Shown here piece by piece: positions 9,155 to 19,300 of a stretch of DNA of 64,000 nucleotides. How positions within the stretch are numbered: the stretch's first letter is position 1; each line of letters begins with the position of its first letter. The position numbers and the translations under genes were made by a program. The stretch covers positions 1-64,000 of the forward strand of contig CM022376.1 of NCBI GenBank assembly GCA_011800155.1, in the 5' to 3' direction. The notes under the pieces are model-generated. The model was not told the DNA's origin. It ran no database searches and saw only the letters and a list, made by a program, of their open reading frames with translations. The DNA is from Flammulina velutipes (taxonomy: Eukaryota; Basidiomycota; Agaricomycetes; Agaricales; Physalacriaceae).

Positions 9155-10153
9155 CTACTCTTCGTCGTAGTGGTAGTCGTAATTGTACGGGTTGTTGGGT
9201 GGGAATGCGTATGGTCCATTGTCATCGTCCTCATCCTCGTCGTCTCCGTGTGCAGTGCCACTCGTTTCACCAGCCTGATCTTCAGGAAGGCCACTGTCGT
9301 CGATGAGCCAATCCGTCCAACGATGACGATGGGCACGTAGGGGGTAACGGCTGGGATATTGAGACGTCGAGCGGACCCTTTCCTCGTTGCCGCGACCTTC
9401 GCCTTGTCCTTCCTCTTGCTCCTGAGCACCTGTCGAAAGGACGGCGCCCTGAGGTGGCATGTCGCCGCTCGCCGGCTCGTCGCGAGAGGTCTCGCCTTCG
9501 GAGGACTCGCGGTCTTCCTCTTCGTCGCTGGGGACGTGGGTACTTTCATCTTCAAAGAAGATTCTCCTCGTCAGTTCACCCAAGCGGGCAGATTGGTGGA
9601 GGATGGACTGCTCGAATGGACCGGTGTGTTTAGCGATAGCGTCGAGTTGAGACTTGATGCTGTTCGCAACTTCCAGTTGGCCGATAGAAGCTGTTCAGAG
9701 TTAGGTAGGAATATGGCCTGAATAGACGTTTTGCTTACCATCTTGCCGTCTGGCTCGAGCTCTGTATTTCTGAATTGAGGAGGGCCCGACGAGTCGTCTT
9801 CGTCCGCTGAAGATGTGCTTCTTTTCCAATCGCTCCGCCACTCGTTGCTGGTACGCTGCCTCCCGCTCGTCCCTCTTGCGATCGCGACGTTGGTCTCGAA
9901 AGTGGTCACGATGCTCGTCCCTATCCCAGTCTCTATCGACGTCTCGCCCCTGGTCTCGGGCATCGTCGCGTTCGTCGTCGCGTTCGCAGTCGCGTTTTCC
10001 ATCCCTCATAATGTCTCTACGTTTGTCACGGTGGTCGTCTCGGTATCCATCTCGAACAGCATCACGGAGTGCGTCGCGTTCAATTTGAAGTTGCATTTCG
10101 AACGTGAGGGCGTGCCTGCTGGTGTTCTGCGTCAAGGCAGGTTTCGAGGCCAT
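9155..10153 (-). CDS. mixed-charge Arg-Asp repeat protein, about 316 aa
   Basis: Two exons, 9,739-10,153 and 9,155-9,690, joined across a 48-bp intron (GTAAGC donor, CCTAAC branch-like site, CAG acceptor). The sum is exactly 317 codons. I chose the ATG at 10,153 for its ACCATGG context; an in-frame ATG at 10,228 would add 25 residues. From about residue 20 to 95 the protein is an Arg-Asp repeat with an RD every three to four residues (RDALRDAVRDGYRDDHRDKR and so on). The C-terminal half is acidic and ends in Asn/Tyr/Asp-rich sequence (NNPYNYDYHYDEE). RD repeats occur in some nuclear RNA-associated proteins and favour condensate or speckle partition; applying that here is inference. No folded domain recognised. 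Confidence 0.7.
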
Positions 10154-10251
10154 GGTTGTAAGATGCAAGTACGTTAGAGGTCCGTGCGCTCTGTGTGGCG
10201 TTGTTGTGGCGTCTATTGCCGGCGGCATATCGTGTGGCGTATCTGTAGCCA

Positions 10252-10268
10252 AATGAGCTTAACTCATT
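10252..10268 (-). promoter_or_regulatory. possible leader hairpin
   Basis: Perfect AATGAG/CTCATT arms around CTTAA, about 100 bp upstream of the ATG at 10,153. It has no internal mismatch and a different loop, so membership in the leader-hairpin set is uncertain. Confidence 0.3.
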
Positions 10269-10458
10269 CATGGGTGTAGAAGTGTTGACTCACCTTGGTT
10301 TTATTTCTGTACATCTGTAATAAAGCTACAAGTAGAGTATTCTATGCTGGGAAGAGTCCTTGCGCCGGGCAAGCAAAGTCCACGGTCGCTCTGTAACATA
10401 AACATAAATAATAATGGTCTTTTATACGTGCGTTTCGTTTCTATCGTAATATGGCGCC

Positions 10459-11441
10459 TCAGAGGCTCAACACTCTCCGAAACCCCTGCATCGACTTGCC
10501 TGAGCGCATGCGATGGGAAGGCGCATGAAGTGGCGTAGGCGGAATCACTCGAAGAATGGGTGTAGGCACAACGGCAAAGTTCGTAACGTCTTGAAGTGGG
10601 TGAGCTACTCCAGGCTGCTTTTTGCTTACAAGAATCCTTTCCTCGATGATACCGACCACCTTCGCAGGCTTTGCATTCCGATGCTCTGCAAAAGGGTTAG
10701 ACCAGCCACAGGATATGTTTGAGTAGAAAACTTACTCGCTCTCTGGGCAGGAGTCATAGATGGACCTGCGTCTGCAAAGGATGCCCGCTGCTTGGGACGG
10801 AAAGTGACAGCATGCCCAGAGGGCGCTTGAGGCAAGAACGTCAGCTTGCTCTGAGTGGGGGCCTTCAACGGCTTGGTGGCTGCGACCTTTGGAGGCGCCT
10901 TAGACGTCGGTGGCTTAATCACAGGAGCGAAGACAGTGCCCACGTCAACATGAACGTGCGGGAGAGGGCGCTTGTAACGCCTGGGCAGAGGTCGAGCGGG
11001 CTGTATGCGTTGGGTCGGAACGACGAGACATTCGGGCGAAGGCGCGCCTATTGAGGACGAACGTGGGCGTCTTGGAGAGGCCTCCTGCGAGGAAAGGGGA
11101 ATACGTCTCTGCGCGAATTGAATCGGTGGCGATGCGGGGAGATGGGGACTAGATTCGACCGAGGACTTGCGAGGCGATCTACTGGGCGATTTCGTTGCCA
11201 ATGGCCTAGGTGACCTACCAGGAGACGCGCGAGGCGATGGCGTCCACGGCCATACGATGGGCTCTTCAAGAAAGCTCATAACGATGGGCGGTGTACACAT
11301 CGCATAGGGATGAGGATGCCGAGCGTGGCGCTGCTCAGATACTCGTTGTTCCCACCGTGTCTTGTGCCACGGGTGAGTTAGAGGTCGCCTGGGCGGGGCA
11401 GAGTCGTAGTCGTCGTAGTCGTCGTCGTCGTCGTCCGTCAT
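10459..11441 (-). CDS. disordered Pro/Ser/Arg-rich protein, 310 aa
   Basis: Two exons, 10,736-11,441 and 10,459-10,685, separated by a 50-bp intron (GTAAGT donor, TCTAAC branch-like site, TTGCAG acceptor). The joined frame is 311 codons with the stop. The start is an ATG followed by a poly-Asp/Tyr stretch encoded by a GAC microsatellite (MTDDDDDDYDDYD). The centre carries repeated S-P-R/S-P motifs (SPRASPGRSPRPLATKSPSR), typical of proline-directed phosphorylation targets, and the C-terminal exon is basic. No domain recognised. It is divergent from the 332-aa gene at 11,814, with a 372-bp shared upstream region holding one class I hairpin facing each way. Confidence 0.7.
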
Positions 11442-11522
11442 CGAGACGGCGATAAGGGCTTAAATGAGCGTAAGGGTTCGTTGAAGAGTATGAATGCGAC
11501 CACCGTTAACGTCGTCGACGAA

Positions 11523-11546
11523 CTCACGCCCGGAGACGGGGGTGAG
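11523..11546 (-). promoter_or_regulatory. leader hairpin, class I
   Basis: Gene sense (minus): outer CTCAC/GTGAG, C/C mismatch, inner CCC/GGG, loop GTCTCC. 24 nt, 82 bp upstream of the ATG at 11,441. Confidence 0.7.
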
Positions 11547-11730
11547 AACGAAGGCGAGCGAAGGGCGGGGCGCGTGGGGATTGTGGTGGCGGTAAGTGGG
11601 AAAGACCCCTTAACCAAACATGCAAACATTTGGCATTGTTTGCTCAACAGCACCAAACACCCACAACGTTCAGCCACAAGCGCGTCTGCCCTGTCTTTCT
11701 CCTCATCCCTTCATCGTCGTCGTCGTCGTT

Positions 11731-11754
11731 CTCACCCCCGTGTCCGGGCTTGAG
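11731..11754 (+). promoter_or_regulatory. leader hairpin, class I
   Basis: Plus sense: outer CTCA/TGAG plus one C/T mismatch, C/C mismatch, inner CCC/GGG, loop GTGTCC. 60 bp upstream of the ATG at 11,814; this is the only clear copy serving a complete plus-strand gene. Confidence 0.7.
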
Positions 11755-11813
11755 TTTGGCTTCGCAGTTCTACGGGTATTACGATATCTTCTCCAATCGC
11801 CTGCACGTCGAAT

Positions 11814-12812
11814 ATGCCAGTCGCGTCCGTCACGGCGCTCTCGAAAAAGCGCAGTGCGCCCTGCTCTCCTGGCCCAAGTGTTCGCCCCTCGACGCCCAAG
11901 AAGCTTTGCCTGGAGCCTCCCCCGCTTCCCGTGTCTCCCTCATCGCAGGCTATGACATGCGAGGAGAGCCTTGCCATGTTATACGACTACAGTCTGGAAC
12001 TGACGGCTTATTGGGTCGCTAAAGGGGATCTGACTACGCCCACCGTGGAGGAAATTGAAAAGTCCTGGGAAGAGTTGTGTCCCTGCTCGCCTGTGCCTGT
12101 CCAGACTATGGAAGAGTTCTGGGCAGAGGTTGAGGCCAACCCCGCAACTAACCCCGCAGTTGCTGGTCCTGTTTGGGAAGGCGATGCTGCTCATGTCGCT
12201 GCTGCTCGGGCTAAGCTTGCCTTAAACCCTCCCGTCGCTATTCCTGCGCCCGCCAGCGACGACTTATTCAGCGACGACGCTACCTGGGATAACGATGCAC
12301 TATGGGATAGCGTCGCTCCCATCAAGCAGGCTAGTCCTGCTCGTATCCCCGCTGCCGAAAAGGGAAAGCAGAAAGCAGCGTCCAAGCCCTATCCTCCCGC
12401 CATCATTCCTGCGCCCGCCAGCGACGACTTGTTCAGCGACGACGCTACCTGGAATAACGATGCCCTATGGAATAGCGTCGCTCCCATCAAGCAGGCTAGT
12501 CCTGCTCGTATCCCCACTGCTGACAAGGGAAAGCAGAAAGCAGCGTCCAAACCCTATCCTCCGGCCATCATCGCTGCCAATGGCCCCACTACCATTGTCC
12601 CTCCCGTCGCTGTTCCTGCTCCCGCCAGCGATGACCTATTCAGCGACGACGCTGCCTGGGATAACGAGGCCCTATGGAATAGCGTCGCTCCCGTCAAGCA
12701 GGCTAGTCCTGCTCGTATCCCCGCTGCCGATAAGGGAAAGCAAAAGGCAGACGACCCATACGATGAGTTCGAGGGCGAGTTCGACGACTACGCCGACTTG
12801 GATGAAGTTTAA
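11814..12812 (+). CDS. acidic-aromatic repeat protein, 332 aa
   Basis: Single-exon frame from ATG at 11,814, the only clear plus-strand gene in the cluster. An N-terminal basic SP-rich segment (ALSKKRSAPCSPGPS) is followed by an acidic helical stretch (EEIEKSWEELCP, MEEFWAEVEAN). Three tandem repeats of about 50 residues follow, each with the core PAPASDDLFSDDATW then ALWxSVAP(I/V)KQASPARIP and KGKQKA. The C-terminus is acidic (FEGEFDDYADLDEV). Repeats 1 and 2 are almost identical at the DNA level, indicating recent duplication. DDLFSDD-type motifs resemble acidic activation or adaptor-binding motifs; no DNA-binding or enzymatic domain is present. Function unknown. Confidence 0.75.
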   Translation: MPVASVTALSKKRSAPCSPGPSVRPSTPKKLCLEPPPLPVSPSSQAMTCEESLAMLYDYSLELTAYWVAKGDLTTPTVEEIEKSWEELCPCSPVPVQTMEEFWAEVEANPATNPAVAGPVWEGDAAHVAAARAKLALNPPVAIPAPASDDLFSDDATWDNDALWDSVAPIKQASPARIPAAEKGKQKAASKPYPPAIIPAPASDDLFSDDATWNNDALWNSVAPIKQASPARIPTADKGKQKAASKPYPPAIIAANGPTTIVPPVAVPAPASDDLFSDDAAWDNEALWNSVAPVKQASPARIPAADKGKQKADDPYDEFEGEFDDYADLDEV

Positions 12813-13279
12813 TCCTGTATCAAATAGAATAGCACGGAAGACTGTATAGATTAGCACGACAAGGACCGTATATATTAGCACAAGAACCGTATGAATTAGG
12901 TTAAGGACTGTATGAATTAGCTTACCGACTGTATGAATTAGCATAACGCGTAGACTGTAATACGTTGACTGGATTTGGAGTGGATTACACACGTTACATT
13001 AAATAGTACGCGTCTGTTGCCTTAATTACGATACGAATGGAACGAACAACTTGCCATCTGTGTGACCTTGCCCCGAGAACGTTGAAGTTTACTCACGGAC
13101 CAGCATTTATCACGCCACGAATACCAAATCACAACCTTTGTTTGTACAGTAATTAGAGTAGATTTTCGGGTAGCGTCCATATTCGCTATTTTACCGTATC
13201 GCGAGTGTCCATCTACACATTCCATGGTACCTTTGCAATTGAATGTCCATCTTCACTTTCCATCACGAGGCAGACGGGC
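12813..13279. other. 3' flank between convergent genes
   Basis: Apart from the short tandem repeat at 12,831-12,958 I see no gene or recognisable element. The convergent neighbours end at 12,812 and 13,280. Confidence 0.6.
12831..12958. repeat. short tandem repeat, 21-24-bp units
   Basis: Five to six imperfect copies of an AGCACxxxGACTGTATGAATT-like unit lie directly 3' of the 332-aa gene. Confidence 0.75.
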
Positions 13280-13984
13280 CTAACTCTCCTCCTCATCGTC
13301 CGCTTCGTTGCCACTACTTGGAACTTCTGCCATCTCCGAGTCCCACTCAACGATATCAGACGAGTGCGCGCCAACATCAGACGAATACGCGTCTTCATTC
13401 CCCATGTCGTAGTCGTCGGGGTTCAGTAGGATGTAGTCGAGGCGTTTGGAGAGAACGCGAGTTCGCTCTCCAAGTTCAAAGAGCTCCTCGCGAGTGGCCC
13501 CGCCTTCGTTTGCTAGGCGAAATAGATTGAACGATATTTGGGCGGCTTCATACGTTACAGATCTCGTGGCTACTCGGTATTTAGACTTTAACTACTACTT
13601 TCGTTACTTAGATTTACCTTGAACGTCGTTCTCTGTCTGTTCTCCTCCATGGTCGGACGACTCTGCTATTTGACGTGTGGCGTTGCCTGTGTTGGCTGCC
13701 TGCCCCGCCTGGACGATGTTGGGGATTGGGGTGGCAAAAGGGTACCCAGCGCCGTGGGCAGCCTGCGCATCCTTCGACGCCCTCGCGATGTTAGGGATTG
13801 GGGTGTCAAAAGGGTAACGAGGGCCGTGGGAGGCCTGCTCATCCCTCGACGCCCTCGCGGTGTTGGGGTTCGGCATACCCGATGGGACACCAGCAACGGG
13901 GGCGGACTGGGTCGAAGTGAACGACGTGAACGAGTAGAGCTGAATGGTGGAAGGAACTGGTTCGGTGTTTTGTTCGGGGGCCAT
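13280..13984 (-). CDS. hypothetical protein with three tandem 24-residue repeats, 218 aa
   Basis: Two exons, 13,618-13,984 and 13,280-13,569, with a 48-bp intron (GTAAAT donor, TCTAAAT branch-like site, GTAG acceptor). The joined frame is 219 codons with the stop. The first exon has three degenerate repeats built on TPIPNIARASKDAQAAHG and YPF. The second exon encodes a helical segment (EAAQISFNLFRLANEGG, ELFELGERTRVLSKRLDYI) followed by an acidic Ser/Asp-rich tail with two SSD motifs (AYSSDVGAHSSDIVEWDSEM). The SSD motifs and acidic tail recall the protein at 3,024-3,705. Function unknown. Confidence 0.7.
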
Positions 13985-14069
13985 GATAGCTCAGGATTCA
14001 AAGGCTTGATGATAGCTGTGGAAGAAGGATTTAGAGTTCGCTCCCGTGCATTACGAGAAGTTTGGCCGT

Positions 14070-14103
14070 GTTTACTACCCGAAGTGTGGCCAAAAATTGT
14101 ATT
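14070..14103. promoter_or_regulatory. inverted repeat in leader of the 218-aa gene
   Basis: TTTGGCC and GGCCAAA arms enclose about 20 nt, 85-120 bp upstream of the ATG at 13,984. The position fits a leader hairpin but the loop is much longer than in classes I-III. Coordinates approximate. Confidence 0.3.
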
Positions 14104-14180
14104 CACGCAGGACTTTAATTGCCAAACTTGGTCATGGTTTCGTTACTTTGTTAATCTATTCTATTACTACACAGTACTGG

Positions 14181-14475
14181 CGCCAGGGTGTAGCATTTGT
14201 ACCCCGGTCGCAATATAAGCACAACAACTAATCCTACAAGTATCTGGTGCGCTGACTCTGAAAACATGGGCGCCGGGGTGTAGCAATTGTACCCCGGTCG
14301 CAAAATAAGCACTACAATGAATCCTGTAAGTATCCAGTCCGTGAACGAGCATTATCCCGGGGTGTAGCAATTGTACCCCAGTCGCAAAATAAGCAGTACA
14401 ATCAATCCCTGTAAGTATCCAGTCCGTAAACGAGCATTAGCACCGGGGTGTAGCAATTGTACCCCGTCGCGCAGT
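14181..14475. repeat. tandem repeat, 84-90-bp units, four copies
   Basis: Four copies of a unit centred on GGGGTGTAGCAATTGTACCCC-like sequence (GGGGT and ACCCC arms around an AATTGT centre), followed by a GCAAAATAAGCA segment and TGTAAGTATCCAGTCCGT. Unit starts are near 14,185, 14,275, 14,359 and 14,445. The array fills the gap between the 3' end of the 566-aa gene (14,491) and the leader of the 218-aa gene. Confidence 0.85.
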
Positions 14476-14490
14476 AAGCATAGCAGTCCA

Positions 14491-16237
14491 TTAATATAAA
14501 TAATTTAGAGGTTCCCCAATGAACGCCCCGTTTTCCCAATAGTGTATAAAGGCCATGGCGATGATATGGATGCGCCCAAATTCTCCGTCCCCCGACTCAC
14601 AGTACTTGCCAAAGTCTGCGGGTCCAGTGAACACTTCGTCTGGAAGGCCCAGTGGTCGGAGAACGTACTGTCGACCCTCCTCAGTGGCGTGCGCTAACCA
14701 AGCGGCATATTCGATGACAAGACGCATGTGGCTGGCGTCGCATGGACCGTAGGGGTCCCCATCCTCGTGCCCCGAATAGTTGAACGGGAGGCCACAACGG
14801 AAGCAGATTATTAAAGGTTCAAAATGCATGCTCCCCGTAAAACGACGAAACACCTGATCATTCTGCTGCATCGGACATACCTCTCCCCGAGAATGCCCAA
14901 TATATTCTGCATCCCCAGACGAAAAGGTGCACAATGGGCACGCTTCTGCGTTTACGACGTCGCGCACGGCTCTGATAAATTTGTCCACCAACTGAAAGTG
15001 TCCAACTCCTGGTGTGCGAAGGATATTGGTACAGAAAATTTTGCCCAGGAAATGCGTCGGATGTGCCAGCTTTCGCAGGTCTTGGGCTGTCGGGAGGGGA
15101 GCAGGGAGAGGGCGACTTTGAGAAGAACCCGAACTCGGCGAGCTAGAATCAGAATTTGCCTGCGTACGCAGCATCGCAGGAGTTCTTCGCCCAGGTAGGG
15201 GGTTTGCTTGGGGATTGGATGCCCGACTCGGAGTCAGTGTACCAGTCAACCGAGATTGTCCAGGTTGACGGTATATCGCAGGAGTCCTACGAGCAGATCC
15301 CTGTTGGGAACGCATCGCAAGTTGGGTAGAGGAGGAGGTGCTGGTTTGGCGGGTAGAGGACGATGTTCGATTCGCCGAAGCAGGGGTTACTGGTTGTCGG
15401 ACTTCGCCCGCTTTGCGGGACGGGAAGACGCCCGGCTTGTACACAACACCTGCAACGTGTTGGACACCTCCGATATTGGCGTGGTTGGGCAATGGCTCGC
15501 CAAAAGAGTTGTAAACGGGCTTTATAGGAGCCTTGAATTTCATGGGAGGCTTGCGTACGACGTTCTCTTTCGAGGCAAACTTGTTCGGCCAGCTATCCGG
15601 CAGGGCGGGAGGTTGAATATCGGGGAGTTCGATGGAGGAATGCACTGTATGGAGTTAGTCCAGCCGACGTGAGAGATTGTAAAGACTTACGACGTGTACC
15701 ATTCACCCGTTGGCTAAGTTCGCCTCTGCGGCTCGTTCCTGCAGTCTTGGGCGTGTCCTGACACGGAGCATTGACATCCAAAGAAGGTACACACAAGGCA
15801 CTGCGAGCCAGAGCTTGCAGCAGAGCAGACTTGCGGACTGGATCCCGCCTGGAAGCTGTGATCTCCGCCTCCATGGGGAGCTGCTTCCTAGCTTTCTTGC
15901 GCGCCTCCTTGCGCTGCTCGCGCTCCTGGCGAAATGTTGCCAGTTCCTGTTTCCACTCGTCCGAAGACTTGCGACCCCGCTCGTCAGGGCAAGGAGTATT
16001 CGGCACAGAATCATATCGAGGGCGTTTGGATACCGCTCGCATGGTATCTGGTCCTCGTTTGGTAGGACGGATGGGTTGGGTGAGGTTACCAGCATCGCGC
16101 CGTTGACTTGCTTGGGACGAATCGCTGCGCCCGTCGCATTCTGTCCTGGCGTCGTAGACACCTTCTCCTACGCAATGACGACCGGACACGGTGGTCAAAG
16201 CGATGGGAGAGGCAGACGGACGCGACTGAGTCGACAT
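14491..16237 (-). CDS. helicase-neighbour protein with C-terminal Cys module, 566 aa
   Basis: Two exons, 15,691-16,237 and 14,491-15,644, with a 46-bp intron (GTAAGT, ACTAAC, ACAG); the joined frame is exactly 567 codons. Residues 1-410 are disordered, basic and Ser/Thr/Pro rich, with a Lys/Arg/Glu helix near 95-115. The C-terminal 150 residues hold a probable zinc module: CPLC at 418-421, C439, CFRCGLPF from 463 and C484. The same CxxC then CxxCxxPF then C order occurs in the last exon of the helicase at 16,362-21,793, immediately upstream on the same strand. Common origin by duplication of the helicase tail is inferred. A class I hairpin lies within the first codons, so the start could be further downstream. 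A CATATAAG TATA-like box lies at 16,290-16,297. Function unknown. Confidence 0.75.
16176..16197 (-). promoter_or_regulatory. leader-type hairpin, class I
   Basis: Gene sense: outer TGAC/GTCA, C/C mismatch, inner ACC/GGT, loop GTGTCC. The inner ACC/GGT pairs replace CCC/GGG and TCC/GGA of other copies, which is compensatory. It lies just inside the ATG chosen for the 566-aa gene and 50-80 bp from the initiator-like GATGGTGG at 16,248-16,255. Confidence 0.68.
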
Positions 16238-16247
16238 GCGGGGCGGA

Positions 16248-16255
16248 GATGGTGG
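16248..16255 (-). promoter_or_regulatory. initiator-like CTTACCACCATC element
   Basis: Representative copy of a recurring element (gene sense CTTACCACCATC). Here it lies about 35 bp downstream of a CATATAAG TATA-like box (16,290-16,297), a spacing that fits a transcription start. Other copies: 563, 2,595, 4,648, 7,861 (one mismatch), 8,903 (variant), 11,581 (variant), 21,962 and 25,204. Confidence 0.5.
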
Positions 16256-16361
16256 TAAGAGGGCAAGATTGATCCCCCCGCTTTCGTCACTTATATGATC
16301 GCTTATCTGAATATATGCGTCAATTTGTTTATTGAATTAAATTTATAATATTAATGTACTG

Positions 16362-19300
16362 CTATCGCTGAGGGTATATCGTATCGAATGCGAGAATGAA
16401 TCTAAACACATTGGGTATTTGAGAAGCGTTCTGGCAAGGCGTAGAGAGCCATTTGCGAAAGCCAGCGATCGAGTCCCACATGTTATCCGCATCTCCTAGT
16501 TCCTGGGCGAGTACGTAGTGAAATGATGTTGTCGAGTCGCCAGCACCGTAGATGAGCGCAACGATATGTGGTAGGATGATATTCTCGACGCATCGTTCCT
16601 TGAAGACCGCCGGCCCTCGCTGATACCGAGGATGGTTGCAAGGTTCGTCGAAGGGAACCCAGCACTTGTAACAGAAGGGCCAATGAACGTAGGTCGGGAA
16701 TTTTAGTTCGCGTAGTGCCTTTTGGGTGGGGGGGACGCGAGGATGAGTCGTGTGCTCACTCATTTCGTGCGGAGGAGGCGTCTGAAAGTTAGGATTGGTT
16801 CGCGAGGCCATCCAGCAAACAGCGCATGCATGTTTCCCAACCTCCTGGATAATGTCTTCGATACGTTGAATCTCCCTAGTTCCTGCCTTTGTTTGAGCCA
16901 ATAACCTCTCTCCGTGTGTTTCAATCGTTAGTGGTTGGTTTCCTACGATTGCGATGTTCGTACTCATGGGTTGGACCATTCGAATCGACGTTTCCTGAAA
17001 TGTAGTTAGTAGCAATAATGTGATCGTATAACGTTACGTACCCCCGTTCGGCGTTCACAGTTATCGCAGAAGGATACCGATGGTATGGCGCCACATGAGT
17101 GCTTTTCTGTGTCAAAGACGCCCAAATGGAGACGGCGACACCTGTCCGTCTTGATATACCCCGCAGCTTGTTCCCTCGCCATGTATTTATCTTCCTCCGA
17201 GGCAGGAAACGCGTATCGTTTGAAGTCTAGGACGAATGACACTGAGGGACATCCATTGCGTCCCATGCGACCTGACTCTTGAACGAATCGTAGGAGCGAA
17301 GGCATGCCTACGTGGATGCAGAATCGGACTCGTGGATGATCAATACCCAACCCGAATGCTAGCGTACACACCATCCATTGATGTTCCTTTGCTTCAGAGT
17401 GTTGCCAGACCTGGTGCGACGACTCCTTCAACATCTTGTTTCTTGCTTCGCTGATGGGATCGAGCTTTGCGTGGTACTTGAGTGTGCCGTATTGCGTCGC
17501 TATAGCATCAACCTCTGCAACTGTCTGGCAATAGATGAGCCCCTTCTCCCCCTTTGCCAACGCATTTTCTCTCATAATCTCGCCTGCGCGAGCACTTCCT
17601 GCACTGGGATCTGTCACCGTCTCGACACGATACGATATATTCGGCCTGTATGTGGGCAGACGGAAGACACGTAGCATCCGCGGATCAATTTCCAACATCT
17701 CGCAGATCCGAATTTCCGTTGCGGGGAGGACAGTAGCTGACAAGAAGAGGAAGGGTTTCTTCAGGCGAGTAAGATGAGGGAAGAATTCATATGTTCCGCG
17801 GTATGATGATATCGGTATTTCGTGTGCTTCATCTATGGCGATAGCAAGTATCCTGTCGCCTAGACATTCGAGGTAGGCGCGGAATTCTGTGGAGTTGACG
17901 AGATGAGCTGATATGACGACCATGGAACAATTCGGATCGATGCCTCGCTCAAATTTCTCCCCCCAATTACAAACGTTGACGCCGTTCGCTAGTACTCGTT
18001 GGTAGAGGTCTTGAGTAGTTGCTACAAGTGGGGTAATGGCAATAAGAACTTTTGCTGGACATATTTTGGCGCCTGTGACAAGTATCGAGGTCTTTCCGGA
18101 ACCGGTTGGACATGTCAGAAGGATATGGTAGGTCATCCCGTCGACGAGCAACTGCAATACTTCCCCCTGTGCTACGGAATTCCACTGCAGATCAGGAAGT
18201 TCAGGATGGAGTCCTTGCAGCTTTTTCAGGAGGTTGGGGTGGACCTCGACAGGCGGAAAGGCAACATCTTCCAATTTTCCTCCTTCCTTTTCTCTTTCAT
18301 AGGCCATCCACGACTCGGCAAGCTCCCTCATGACCTGTCGTGCTTCCTTTCGTAGGCCCTGTCCGAACGTGACATAAGCTTCGTTCATCGAGTGCTTGAA
18401 CACCGGTAGCACTTGCTCTACTAACACGAGCATTGAGGCGTTCGGATTGACCTGAATAGAATGTTAGATTATGATTTTAGATATATCTAGCAAACTCACG
18501 TCACTGGATTTGGCAATGTCAGTGCTGATATGTGTCGGTGCAAGATCCAGGACACAATGCCAACGCAGACTGACGCGCTGGTGCATTAGAATGACAGTAT
18601 GCGCGAGATCATTGAGAGCTCCATAGTCGATAGAATAGTGTTTCTGCGCGATGGATGTCGAGTGGTTCGTTTGCGAGTCAATGTCGGAGATATGCCTCGA
18701 TTCATCATCTCCATCTCCGTAGTTCTTTCCTGTCGTGACCTTGAGCACTGAATCCATTAGTTGCCTCATATCACGATGCCCCATCTTCAGCTTCAGCCGA
18801 GTGAGACTGTGCAGAGACAACGCCTCGCCCAATGCCTTGCTGTTCATCACCCTTCCTGAAGCTACATACATGTATGACAAGTAGTTCTCCGCGTCGTCGC
18901 TCTCTGGCCTGGCCATATGCATTAAATGCGCTGCACATGGATAAACGACGCTCCAGAGGAAGACGAGCAGACGGCCTAATGCGGAAGGCGGGCATCGCAA
19001 TATTGCAGAAGCGTGCCCACTCCTTCCTTGCGTTTTTGAATAACTGGTGACGACACCCAGCATCCCGTTAAAGAAGAGAACGTGCCGATTTCCGAGACTA
19101 TTGTTGGCGAATCGTAAACCTTCACACTCAGTCCCACGGGGAGTGCCTCCACTGGATGTTGTCATCAAAAAGAATACGAGTCGGACAATTTCGTCCAGCT
19201 CTTGGATCCACGTCTGGATTTTATCTGTGCAGATTCATGAGTTACTTTGCAGCATGGAATGAAGGTTATTTATTACCTGGCTTCGGATAAATACCTCCAT

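Larger units (their letters stand above)
11442..11813. promoter_or_regulatory. divergent promoter/leader region
   Basis: A 372-bp gap between the minus-strand gene at 11,441 and the plus-strand gene at 11,814. It holds two class I hairpins in opposite orientation, 11,523-11,546 (minus sense) and 11,731-11,754 (plus sense), and an initiator-like TTGTGGTGGCGGTAAG element at 11,581 for the minus gene. A CGT microsatellite precedes the second hairpin. Confidence 0.6.
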
